Made by a program: the position numbers and the translations under genes. Under the pieces are notes generated by a model. The model searched no databases. It was given only the letters and a program-made list of their open reading frames with translations, and was not told the DNA's origin. Below, one piece after another: positions 1 to 5,418 of a DNA stretch of 5,714 nucleotides (the stretch's first letter is position 1; the number at the start of each line of letters is the position of its first letter). The stretch comes from Desulfobulbaceae bacterium UBA5173 (GTDB taxonomy: Bacteria > Desulfobacterota > Desulfobulbia > Desulfobulbales > Desulfobulbaceae): assembly GCA_002413355.1 (NCBI GenBank), contig DHWV01000099.1:779-6492 (forward strand), in the 5' to 3' direction.

Positions 1-5
1 GTCTA

Positions 6-25
6 ATACCCCGTCGCTTGCGACG
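6..25. repeat. Partial palindromic hairpin, first of two related copies
   Basis: A perfect 6-bp stem (12-17 with 20-25) closes on a TT loop. The copy starts with ATACCCCG, as does the larger hairpin 42 bases further on, and has the same TTG at its centre. Its outer right arm is missing: the bases after 25 (CATC) do not pair with the ATACCC at the left. It is most likely a half-decayed member of the same palindromic repeat family. A short T-run follows on the plus strand, so it might help terminate plus-strand transcription, but the stem is short. Confidence 0.5.
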
Positions 26-48
26 CATCTTTAAAATCATTTGTACGA

Positions 49-72
49 TACCCCGCCCCTTGGGGCGGGGTA
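49..72. terminator. Strong GC-rich hairpin, probable intrinsic terminator downstream of acsC
   Basis: An 11-bp perfect palindrome (49-59 with 62-72) with a TT centre forms a very stable GC stem. On the plus strand it is followed at once by a T-rich stretch (taatttatttta), the usual form of a Rho-independent terminator for a rightward transcript entering from beyond the left edge. In the acsC direction it lies 83 bases past the stop codon, and the sequence after it is only moderately U-rich, ending in TTTT about 14 bases on. It may act in both directions between convergent genes. It also belongs to a palindrome family with the hairpin at 6-25. Confidence 0.65.
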
Positions 73-155
73 ATTTATTTTAGATTTGTTATGATTATTA
101 ACTGCACTGCAACATCCCCGCCGCCCTAACGACGGCAGGGACAGAATAACACAAC

Positions 156-1505
156 TCACTTCACCGGCTTCCACTCCTTCAGGAACGCTGGCAGATGCCC
201 TGCCTCACGCGGGCCGATGGTGATCGTCCACTCCGGCAGCTCCTCTTCCAGCTCGCCCTTGATGGTGGCGAGATAGCCCGGAATAATCAGCTCCCGGTGC
301 TTGACCTTGTCGGCAATACCGGACTTCTTGACAAAGGCGGCGATCAGGTCTGCGCCGAACTTGCCCGCAGCCCAGGCGGTGAGCACGGAAAGCCCCTCGG
401 TGTCCTTGATCAGCAGCCAGCTCGGCACCTTGGATCCTTCGATCTCGCCGGAAACAATGAAGTAGGTCAGCGAGAAGTTGCAGGTGATCAGCACCGGCGA
501 GTTCTCGTCCGGCCCGGTGATCGGGTAGATGTCCTCGGACACGACCATAGGCCGCTGCGGGTCGGTGAAGATGTTGAGCTGCTCCAGCAGGAGCGGGAAA
601 AGCACGTCGCCCTGGATGTCGGAAAAGACGGTGATGGCCGCGTATTTCGCCATCAGCACCGAGCCGATCAAGCCTTCCATCATCAGGTCGTCGCACATCT
701 CGCAGGGGAAGGCGATGACCGGGAAGCCGAGCGCCTTGAACTTCTCCTTCACGGCAGAGCGGCGGGACACGATGCTGTCCTCGAAGGCTCCGCGCAGGGT
801 TCTCGCGCCGCTGTCGATGACCATCTCCTTGACCCCGGCGGCCATCAGCTTGTTGACCAGCTCAACCAAATCGCTGAGGTTCTTGCCCTTCACGCCGATG
901 GCGCAGCCGGTCTCTTTGGCCAGTGCGGCAAAAGCATCGGCGTTCTCGGCGGTTGCGCCGTAGAGCAGCGGCTTGTTGTCGCCGCAAGCAGCAGCTCCAA
1001 CCTTGAGCGCGGCAGCATCGCCACTCATCAGAATGATTGCCTGCTTGGGCGCGGCAGCCATGACCTTCTTCGCCATATCAGCCAGCGAAACACCGCCTGC
1101 GTCCTTGATCGCCACGAGATTGTTGCGCATCATCACGCCGACGCGCTCGTATTCCAAGCTGGCAGCCCGCTTCAGCTTGCCATCAATCGAGGCCGCATCT
1201 TCGTTGGTGGAGATCAGCACCGCAATGCCGGTCTTGTTCTCAAAGCGCTTCTCATGCCGGAATTGGCAGGTTTCGCCGCCTGCGGTGAAGGCCGCCTCGC
1301 CGCTGCCGATCTTGATCGTGCGGATGGGCGGTGCCGATGCCTCGCCAATGGTGGCCTTGGCCTCCTCGCTGACATCAACACATGCTGCAATCTCGGCCTG
1401 ACCTGCCGCCACTTTCATGGCAAAGGCCAGACAAGTTGGGATGCCGCACTTGCCGCAGTTGGTCTTGGGCAGCATCTTGAGAATCTGGATACCGGTTAAC
1501 GCCAT
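156..1505 (-). CDS. acsC: Corrinoid iron-sulfur protein large (gamma) subunit AcsC
   Basis: This is the large subunit of the corrinoid iron-sulfur protein. With AcsD it holds the cobamide that takes a methyl group from methyl-tetrahydrofolate (via AcsE) and hands it to the A-cluster of AcsB in the cytoplasm. The 449-residue protein opens with the [4Fe-4S] domain: Cys17, Cys20, Cys25 and Cys42 (C-x2-C-x4-C-x16-C), the spacing known for this family. A TIM-barrel-like middle follows (roughly 60-315), then a C-terminal corrinoid-binding domain with a family-typical LLIKDTEGLSVLTAW stretch. The ATG at 1505 is chosen over one 18 bases upstream because an AGGAGGG ribosome site sits 5 bases before it, inside the longer reading, and because family members begin MALTGIQ. 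The gene is last in the visible strand order, separated from acsB by the DUF169 gene and toxin-antitoxin pair, although its product works with AcsB and AcsD. No damage is seen. Confidence 0.97.
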   Translation of the reverse strand: MALTGIQILKMLPKTNCGKCGIPTCLAFAMKVAAGQAEIAACVDVSEEAKATIGEASAPPIRTIKIGSGEAAFTAGGETCQFRHEKRFENKTGIAVLISTNEDAASIDGKLKRAASLEYERVGVMMRNNLVAIKDAGGVSLADMAKKVMAAAPKQAIILMSGDAAALKVGAAACGDNKPLLYGATAENADAFAALAKETGCAIGVKGKNLSDLVELVNKLMAAGVKEMVIDSGARTLRGAFEDSIVSRRSAVKEKFKALGFPVIAFPCEMCDDLMMEGLIGSVLMAKYAAITVFSDIQGDVLFPLLLEQLNIFTDPQRPMVVSEDIYPITGPDENSPVLITCNFSLTYFIVSGEIEGSKVPSWLLIKDTEGLSVLTAWAAGKFGADLIAAFVKKSGIADKVKHRELIIPGYLATIKGELEEELPEWTITIGPREAGHLPAFLKEWKPVK

Positions 1506-1510
1506 TTTAT

Positions 1511-1517
1511 CCCTCCT
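1511..1517 (-). promoter_or_regulatory. Ribosome binding site of acsC (decides the start)
   Basis: On the minus strand this reads AGGAGGG and stands 5 bases before the ATG at 1505. It falls inside the coding part of the alternative longer start at 1523, which has no comparable site, so the shorter start is preferred. Confidence 0.85.
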
Positions 1518-1521
1518 GGTC

Positions 1522-1569
1522 AAAAAATCAGAATCAGAACACCGGGAACACGATTCGCTGTCCGCCCGG
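1522..1569 (-). other. Gap before acsC: weak hairpin and T-run, no clear promoter
   Basis: On the minus strand a CCGGG/CCCGG stem (1565-1569 with 1542-1546) encloses a second, imperfect stem-loop. It is followed by two tandem TTCTGA units (1528-1539) and a run of six T (1522-1527). The T-run starts 14 bases after the hairpin, too far for a standard intrinsic terminator, and it lies just before the acsC ribosome site. No convincing -35/-10 pair was found in the 89-base gap. acsC may therefore depend on read-through, or have a promoter of a type not recognised here. Confidence 0.3.
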
Positions 1570-1594
1570 ATGCTGTTAGTTTGTTGTTAATTGC

Positions 1595-1855
1595 TTACTC
1601 GTAATGGCTCCACATTCGATAAACCTTGATCAGCTTTTCCTCTTCAAAAATCTCATAGACCAAACGATGCTGCTTGTTGATACGTCGGCTGATCAAGCCG
1701 CTCATGTCGCCTTTCAAAAATTCATATTCCGGCGGATACTGCAACGGATTCTTCTCAATAATCTCTATCAGCTTCAGAACCTTCTCTTTCAGTCCGCTAG
1801 AAGCGAGCCTTTTGGCCTCTTTCTGCGCCTGCGTCATGAATTTGACGGTGTACAT
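1595..1855 (-). CDS. YoeB/Txe-family mRNA-cleaving toxin
   Basis: This 86-residue protein belongs to the Txe/YoeB branch of the RelE superfamily, ribosome-dependent endoribonucleases that cut mRNA in the ribosomal A site when freed from their antitoxin. The C-terminal half matches E. coli YoeB closely: a LKGDMSG-SRRIN block, HRLVYE, and a C-terminal HY. By alignment, the YoeB catalytic residues Glu46, Arg65, His83 and Tyr84 correspond to Glu45, Arg64, His84 and Tyr85 here, so the enzyme should be active. The ATG at 1855 shares one base with the TGA of the upstream antitoxin gene (TGATG), pointing to translational coupling. In-frame GTG and TTG codons just upstream (1858, 1861) are possible but less likely starts. 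Base composition is AT-rich (23 G+C in the 60 bases 1621-1680), unlike the acs genes on either side. Confidence 0.93.
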   Translation of the reverse strand: MYTVKFMTQAQKEAKRLASSGLKEKVLKLIEIIEKNPLQYPPEYEFLKGDMSGLISRRINKQHRLVYEIFEEEKLIKVYRMWSHYE

Positions 1856-2070
1856 CACCAATCCAGCTTATCGAGTGTAACGCCGTTGCAATCCGGCTCT
1901 CTTCTGGCCTCTTGAATGCTTTGTACCATGCCGTCTATTGATCTCAAGTATTCATCATCGTTGACATACTCTGACTGGTCCAATATTTTTATTTCATCCT
2001 TAAAATGCTTCAGCATCCATAAGAACTTCTCGACAATGCCGTCGTCTATTCGTAACGTGACTGTTTTCAT
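1855..2070 (-). CDS. Putative antitoxin of the YoeB-type toxin
   Basis: This small acidic protein of 71 residues is encoded directly before the toxin and overlaps it by one base. Position, size and co-translation make it the likely antitoxin, which would bind and neutralise the toxin and repress the shared promoter. It begins MKTVTLRIDD, a short beta-strand-like start as in ribbon-helix-helix DNA-binding antitoxins. A predicted helical part follows, then an acidic tail ending LDKLDW that could wrap the toxin. It does not resemble YefM/Phd, the usual partner of YoeB. The ATG at 2070 is chosen because AGAGGA lies 4 bases before it. A GTG at 2133 would add 21 residues, but that stretch lacks a clear ribosome site and overlaps a copy of an intergenic repeat. 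The exact antitoxin family is not recognised; ribbon-helix-helix is an inference from the N-terminus. Confidence 0.82.
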   Translation of the reverse strand: MKTVTLRIDDGIVEKFLWMLKHFKDEIKILDQSEYVNDDEYLRSIDGMVQSIQEARREPDCNGVTLDKLDW

Positions 2071-2074
2071 GCTG

Positions 2075-2080
2075 TCCTCT
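2075..2080 (-). promoter_or_regulatory. Ribosome binding site of the antitoxin gene (decides the start)
   Basis: AGAGGA on the minus strand stands 4 bases before the ATG at 2070. The competing GTG at 2133 has only a GGGGCGG stretch abutting it, so this site supports the 71-residue reading. Confidence 0.7.
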
Positions 2081-2084
2081 TCAA

Positions 2085-2095
2085 TACTTTCAGTA
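2085..2095. promoter_or_regulatory. Possible antitoxin operator (short inverted repeat)
   Basis: TACT-TTC-AGTA is a perfect 4+4 inverted repeat just upstream of the antitoxin ribosome site. A second one, TGATA-9-TATCA, lies at 2158-2176 next to a GATAAT hexamer (five of six to a -10 box) that has no matching -35. Toxin-antitoxin operons usually repress themselves through such repeats, but repeats this short arise often by chance. Confidence 0.2.
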
Positions 2096-2134
2096 AGGAG
2101 GTAGGCAAACAGCTCCGCCTCTGTTATCTTCACC
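2088..2134 (-). repeat. Decayed copy of an intergenic hairpin repeat (copy B)
   Basis: By hand alignment about 33 of 46 positions match copy A (3124-3169) in the same orientation, with one gap and many of the differences being transitions. The core GAGCTGTTTG is identical (2106-2115). The loop GCTGTTTG (2106-2113) again sits between two arms (2098-2105 and 2114-2121), but here the stem has mismatches and wobble pairs. It covers the possible N-terminal extension of the antitoxin and lies between that gene and the DUF169 gene. Confidence 0.5.
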
Positions 2135-2208
2135 CGCCCCTTCGTTTCGGCGCAAGATGATAGGTGAAGATTATCAAGCCAAGGCGGTACTCAATTGATG
2201 CAACGAAA

Positions 2209-3027
2209 TTATGGATACAGCTTATATGGAAACCCTGCTTTCGATTCGGCCATGCCTTCAGTCATTCTTTCAAAAAGATAATATGGCATACCAAAAGACA
2301 GACGATTGCCCTCCCAGCCGCTCAACGCCCGTGCGCCAAGACAGAAAAAAGAACCATTCAGTTTCTGCTTCAGAAAAGGATAAGCGGTTACATCGGCACA
2401 AACACCTCTTATGCCAATTGTATTCAGCTCGATACGCTCTCCTAATTCAAAGGCGTAGCCTTGTATCGCCCTCAGAGCCTGTTTAGGGGTCACACCAATG
2501 ATAACAACATCAGGTGTGTATTGTTCGGAATGATATGGAAATGCAACTATTGCATCCATATCGTGTTCCACTACTACCATGCCGGAAAGAGCATTCAGCG
2601 ATGCACCTAGGGTTTTATAGCGACCACAGTCGTCTTTTCCGAAAAGCGAGAACTCCATGTGTCCGGTGTCTTTACAGGCATAGACATATCCATCTGTGAA
2701 ATCTGCTGGAGACGCAGGATGTTCCATCAGAGAAGTATATTTTCTACTGCCTTCCAATGGGTTCTTGTCATCTTTATGGACAAGTCCCAAGGTAATGGCC
2801 GCCGCTGGACAACCGATATTTTTTTTGGTGACAATAACAGTCTCACCTTCAGAGGCAAGTTTGACTGCGCCGCACCAAGGTATGGTTGCGTCTGCTACTG
2901 TTGGATCTTCTTCGGGAAAAGGGGTTCCTTTCGGGAAAAACTTTACCCCTACTGGAACTACAGGAGGCTTTAAGCTGTCAACCCCGAACGACTCAATGAA
3001 TCTCTCTGCGACATCTTTAAATCCCAT
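2209..3027 (-). CDS. DUF169-family protein of unknown function
   Basis: This 272-residue protein fits the DUF169 family (COG2043), found widely in anaerobic bacteria and archaea; I know of no settled function for it. It starts with a PPVVPVGVKF strand typical of the family. Six cysteines are present: Cys52 (PWCGAVKLA), Cys73 (NIGCPAAAITLGL), Cys118, Cys134, Cys210 (RGVCAD) and Cys229 (SFFCLGAR). Those in the 52, 73, 210 and 229 contexts look like family-conserved blocks and could bind a metal or cluster. There is no signal peptide or membrane segment, so it should be cytoplasmic. The ATG at 3027 has AGGGG 6 bases upstream. Its base composition is AT-rich (24 G+C in the 60 bases 2221-2280 against 39 in 4681-4740 of acsB), which suggests a different origin from acsB. 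Its place behind acsB could mean a role in corrinoid or metal handling, but that is inference only. Confidence 0.88.
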   Translation of the reverse strand: MGFKDVAERFIESFGVDSLKPPVVPVGVKFFPKGTPFPEEDPTVADATIPWCGAVKLASEGETVIVTKKNIGCPAAAITLGLVHKDDKNPLEGSRKYTSLMEHPASPADFTDGYVYACKDTGHMEFSLFGKDDCGRYKTLGASLNALSGMVVVEHDMDAIVAFPYHSEQYTPDVVIIGVTPKQALRAIQGYAFELGERIELNTIGIRGVCADVTAYPFLKQKLNGSFFCLGARALSGWEGNRLSFGMPYYLFERMTEGMAESKAGFPYKLYP

Positions 3028-3178
3028 GACAAGCCCCTATGATTGAAAAATGTATTACACCAAGGCCGGAGGCCATGATCTCCGCCTCAGTGGCGATTAT
3101 GTTGCTTCCAGTGCAACGATCCGCGTCAGCAAGGGACAGACAAACAGCTCTGCCCCTTGCATCTCCGCCGAGAATCAC
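3017..3178 (-). CDS. Possible 53-codon small ORF bridging acsB and the DUF169 gene
   Basis: A GTG at 3178 overlaps the acsB stop codon as GTGA, a common coupling arrangement. The frame stays open across the whole gap, ending in TAA at 3017 inside the start of the DUF169 gene. The product (start VILGGDARGR, middle TGSNIIATEAEIMASG) matches no family I recognise. No good ribosome site precedes the GTG. The same DNA is packed with hairpins and holds repeat copy A, so the open frame may simply be a by-product of the repeat. If translated, it would couple DUF169 expression to acsB. Confidence 0.15.
   Translation of the reverse strand: MILGGDARGRAVCLSLADADRCTGSNIIATEAEIMASGLGVIHFSIIGACHGI
3054..3062 (-). 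promoter_or_regulatory. Possible extended -10 promoter for the DUF169 gene
   Basis: On the minus strand TGG-TGTAAT resembles an extended -10 element (TGn followed by a hexamer matching TATAAT at five of six bases). A transcript from it would have a leader of about 20 bases, enough to include the AGGGG ribosome site. No -35 hexamer is seen at the right distance. Confidence 0.25.
3064..3117. repeat. Two small hairpins in the acsB-DUF169 gap
   Basis: GGCC-GGA-GGCC at 3064-3074 and GTTGC-7-GCAAC at 3101-3117 are perfect short inverted repeats. Together with the large stem-loop at 3129-3160 they make this 147-base gap a run of adjacent hairpins, as expected for an intergenic repeat element rather than a plain spacer. 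Confidence 0.45.
3124..3169 (-). repeat. Intergenic hairpin repeat (copy A)
   Basis: This is the better-preserved copy of a roughly 46-base unit whose second copy is at 2088-2134. Both are in the same orientation, one on each side of the DUF169 gene. It contains the 12-bp stem-loop at 3129-3160 with loop GCTGTTTG. It could be a small non-autonomous repeat, or the remnant of a longer duplicated sequence. Confidence 0.5.
3129..3160 (-). other. Stem-loop directly after acsB
   Basis: Arms 3149-3160 and 3129-3140 form a 12-bp stem around an 8-base loop, starting 14 bases past the acsB stop. In minus-strand RNA the one odd pair (3153 with 3136) is a G-U wobble; in plus-strand RNA it would be an A-C mismatch, so the structure favours the acsB transcript. 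No U-run follows, so it is not a standard intrinsic terminator. It may instead protect the 3' end of acsDB mRNA or weaken read-through into the DUF169 gene. Confidence 0.55.
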
Positions 3179-5382
3179 CCCATCGCTGCTTCCATCTCCA
3201 AAGCAGGATGGCCCTTCTCCTTCATAAAGGCCAAGATTTCTGCCTCAGAGGTGCCCTGCTCCTCAGTGGCGATCATGTCGTACAGCTCCGGCATACCAAT
3301 ATCCGCGCAGGCTGCCTTCAGCTTGTCGCTGATCTCCTCCTTCATCATCTTGGGCATCCAGACCATCCGCTTCAGACCGCCTTCCGCCTTGAAGAGCTTC
3401 TTGCTGGTCATGAAGTGCTTGGACACGCCCATGAAGCCAGGGGTCTGCATTCCGCCGCCTGCCATGCCCGCGAGCGTGGTGAACTTCATGCCGGACGGAG
3501 TCATGCCCATGTAGTCGCGGTTGACAACCATGATGCCGTTGCACTGGGGCAGCATGGCGGCAATGGCCTCAAAGCAGCCGCAGGCAGTCATCGGGTTGTT
3601 CATCAGCGAGTAGCAGCTCACCTCGGTGACTGCGCCGCGCGATGCCTGGTTGACAAACTCATTGATGCCGCTGAAATAGCCGTTGTCCGGGTCCGTGCAT
3701 TCGCCTTTGGGAATCGGCTGGTTCGGGCCGGTGGGGTTGATCTGGAACGAGGCCTTGCCGTCCAGCCAGTTGTAGGCTCCGCACATGCCGATGCGCTCCG
3801 GCGTGATCACGCAGACATGGCTCGGCGCGAATGACTGGCAGAGAGTGCAGGAGTAGAAGACCTCCTCGGTCTCGTCGGTCATTGAGCCAAGACGCAGGTC
3901 GCGCTCGGTATAGACCTGCTTGGCAAGGTTCATCACTTCCTCGACCTTATCCTGCACAGTGTAGATTTTCACCTGCACCTTATCGAGAATCGCGCCGAAC
4001 TCCTGATGCAGCTTGCCGTGCAGCACCTTGCCGATATGCTTGAAGGAGAAGCCTTTCTCCACCGCGCCCTTGCCGATGCGGATCCACATGATGTTCCGCT
4101 GGCCGATGTGCATGATGCCCTGCACATAGTTGATCAGGTGGTGGAACTGGCGCTCAAGAATCGGCTCAAAGTCGGACTGCATCTCGCGGCCAGCGACCTC
4201 AACCAGAATGGCGATGGGCAGATTCTGGCCCTGCTGAATGTCGCTGATGTCCGGCCCTTCGAGAATGATTTTGCCATCCTCGACCTCGTCCATCTCCTTG
4301 GAGATCAGCACTTCCACGCCGGTGGTGCGACCGCCGCCGCACTCCATGTACAGGTCGTCTTTGCGGATGCGCTCGCCCTCAAAGGCCGGGCCGAAGGACA
4401 TCGGAATATCAATCTTGTTGACGCTGACCTTGAGGCCGCGCACCTCAATCGCCTTCTGGACGATTTCGTCGTGCGGCACATTGGAGACCACGTGCTCGTA
4501 GGTGCAGATGCCAGTTGGCAATACCTGCGGGATGTCGTAGTCAGAGATGGTCGGGAAGCCCCAGTTGATGGCACCGGCGGCGTTGGCGTACCACTCGTCG
4601 CTGACCGGGCCAAAGGCCATGACAAAGGCGAAGGTGCGGTTCTTGTTGTAAATCAGGTTGGCGCGGTAGTCGCCGGGCTTGACACCGCCAAAGGCCAAGG
4701 CCACGCGGCAGGCAAAGCCGATGGCAAAGACCACCGAGGTGTAGGACTTGCCGAAGGGCACAAGCCGGGTGTTCCAGCCTACCTGCACACCGTTCTCGAC
4801 CAGCAGCTCGGCCATGTTCTTGCCGTTGGAGTGGTCGTGCATGAAGATGTAGAGGTTCTTTTCTTGCAGCTCAATCGCGATCTTGGAGGCCACAACCTTG
4901 TCTTCCGGCGAGCCGACAATGGCGGCAAAGCCCGGCGCAGTGCCGTCCACAAACTCCACGCCGCGCTTGCGGAAGATCACGTCGTCCGCCGCACCCAGCC
5001 AGAGATTCTCCGGCATTGGGTCTTCGGTCTTGGTGTAAAAATTCGGCGCATTGAGGTAGCGGATGGCCTCGTACATCTCCTCAGCGAAATAGGTGGCCAT
5101 ACCTGCGTCCAACGCCGGAGCCAGATACGGCAGCCAGATGTTGTCGCTGACAATGGCAGGCAGCAAGGTGCGGCATTCAGTGAAGATGTCCTTCATGTCG
5201 CCCAGCTTCTGCACCTTCGCGCCGAGCATCGAATAGATGATCGGCAAATAATACGCGGTGTTGGGGAAGGAAACCTCGTGCTCAGGCCCGAACTTCTTCA
5301 GGGCCTCCTCGTAGGCCGCCTCAGCCATGTCCACAATCTTATGGGCACCCCGGATGGCTGCGGAACAGATGATCTTTGACAT
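3175..5382 (-). CDS. acsB: Acetyl-CoA synthase subunit AcsB
   Basis: AcsB is the catalytic subunit of the CO dehydrogenase/acetyl-CoA synthase complex. It joins a methyl group from the corrinoid protein, CO from the CO dehydrogenase subunit and CoA into acetyl-CoA. The 735-residue protein has the usual bacterial length. The A-cluster ligands are complete: Cys512, Cys515, Cys524 and Cys534 (C-x2-C-x8-C-x9-C) for the [4Fe-4S] cubane, and Cys601-Gly-Cys603 for the distal nickel. Every one sits exactly six positions later than in Moorella AcsB (506, 509, 518, 528, 595, 597), and Phe518 matches its Phe512 near the active site. The N-terminal domain (about 1-315) normally contacts CO dehydrogenase, the middle domain runs to about 505, and the rest holds the A-cluster. 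AAGGAG lies 8 bases before the ATG. acsD ends 36 bases upstream, so the two are very likely co-transcribed. The gene is GC-rich, like acsC. The CO dehydrogenase gene acsA is not in the window. Confidence 0.98.
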   Translation of the reverse strand: MSKIICSAAIRGAHKIVDMAEAAYEEALKKFGPEHEVSFPNTAYYLPIIYSMLGAKVQKLGDMKDIFTECRTLLPAIVSDNIWLPYLAPALDAGMATYFAEEMYEAIRYLNAPNFYTKTEDPMPENLWLGAADDVIFRKRGVEFVDGTAPGFAAIVGSPEDKVVASKIAIELQEKNLYIFMHDHSNGKNMAELLVENGVQVGWNTRLVPFGKSYTSVVFAIGFACRVALAFGGVKPGDYRANLIYNKNRTFAFVMAFGPVSDEWYANAAGAINWGFPTISDYDIPQVLPTGICTYEHVVSNVPHDEIVQKAIEVRGLKVSVNKIDIPMSFGPAFEGERIRKDDLYMECGGGRTTGVEVLISKEMDEVEDGKIILEGPDISDIQQGQNLPIAILVEVAGREMQSDFEPILERQFHHLINYVQGIMHIGQRNIMWIRIGKGAVEKGFSFKHIGKVLHGKLHQEFGAILDKVQVKIYTVQDKVEEVMNLAKQVYTERDLRLGSMTDETEEVFYSCTLCQSFAPSHVCVITPERIGMCGAYNWLDGKASFQINPTGPNQPIPKGECTDPDNGYFSGINEFVNQASRGAVTEVSCYSLMNNPMTACGCFEAIAAMLPQCNGIMVVNRDYMGMTPSGMKFTTLAGMAGGGMQTPGFMGVSKHFMTSKKLFKAEGGLKRMVWMPKMMKEEISDKLKAACADIGMPELYDMIATEEQGTSEAEILAFMKEKGHPALEMEAAMG

Positions 5383-5418
5383 AGAAACAGCTCCTTAGTA
5401 TGTGCGTATTCTGTCCGG

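Noticed and set aside
195..1499. Long plus-strand open frame opposite acsC (434 codons), with others nearby
   Set aside because: It mirrors the codons of a well-recognised gene with high GC and its product matches no family; it is an antisense shadow.
1855..2133. Longer antitoxin starting at GTG 2133 (92 residues)
   Set aside because: There is no clear ribosome site, the extra N-terminus overlaps a repeat copy, and the ATG at 2070 has a good site and a typical antitoxin N-terminus.
2159..2215. Sigma-70 promoter for the toxin-antitoxin operon around a GATAAT hexamer
   Set aside because: No -35 hexamer lies at 15-19 bases; the nearest candidates give spacings of 13 and 22 bases.
2164..3046. 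Several short plus-strand open frames opposite the DUF169 gene
   Set aside because: They have no recognisable products and lie opposite a protein with a clear family fit.
3103..3177. TGA stop of acsB read through or recoded (23 in-frame sense codons follow)
   Set aside because: AcsB already ends where its family ends (HPALEMEAAMG), no recoding element is apparent, and the extension runs through repeat copy A.
4006..5379. Long plus-strand open frame opposite acsB (457 codons)
   Set aside because: The opposite strand encodes AcsB with all catalytic cysteines. The plus-strand translation is Val/Leu/His/Asp-rich with no domain and is explained by GC-biased codon use in acsB.
5383..5394. Third occurrence of GGAGCTGTTT, just before acsB
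   Set aside because: It is shared over 10 bases only, lacks pairing arms and includes the acsB ribosome site, so chance similarity is the simpler reading.
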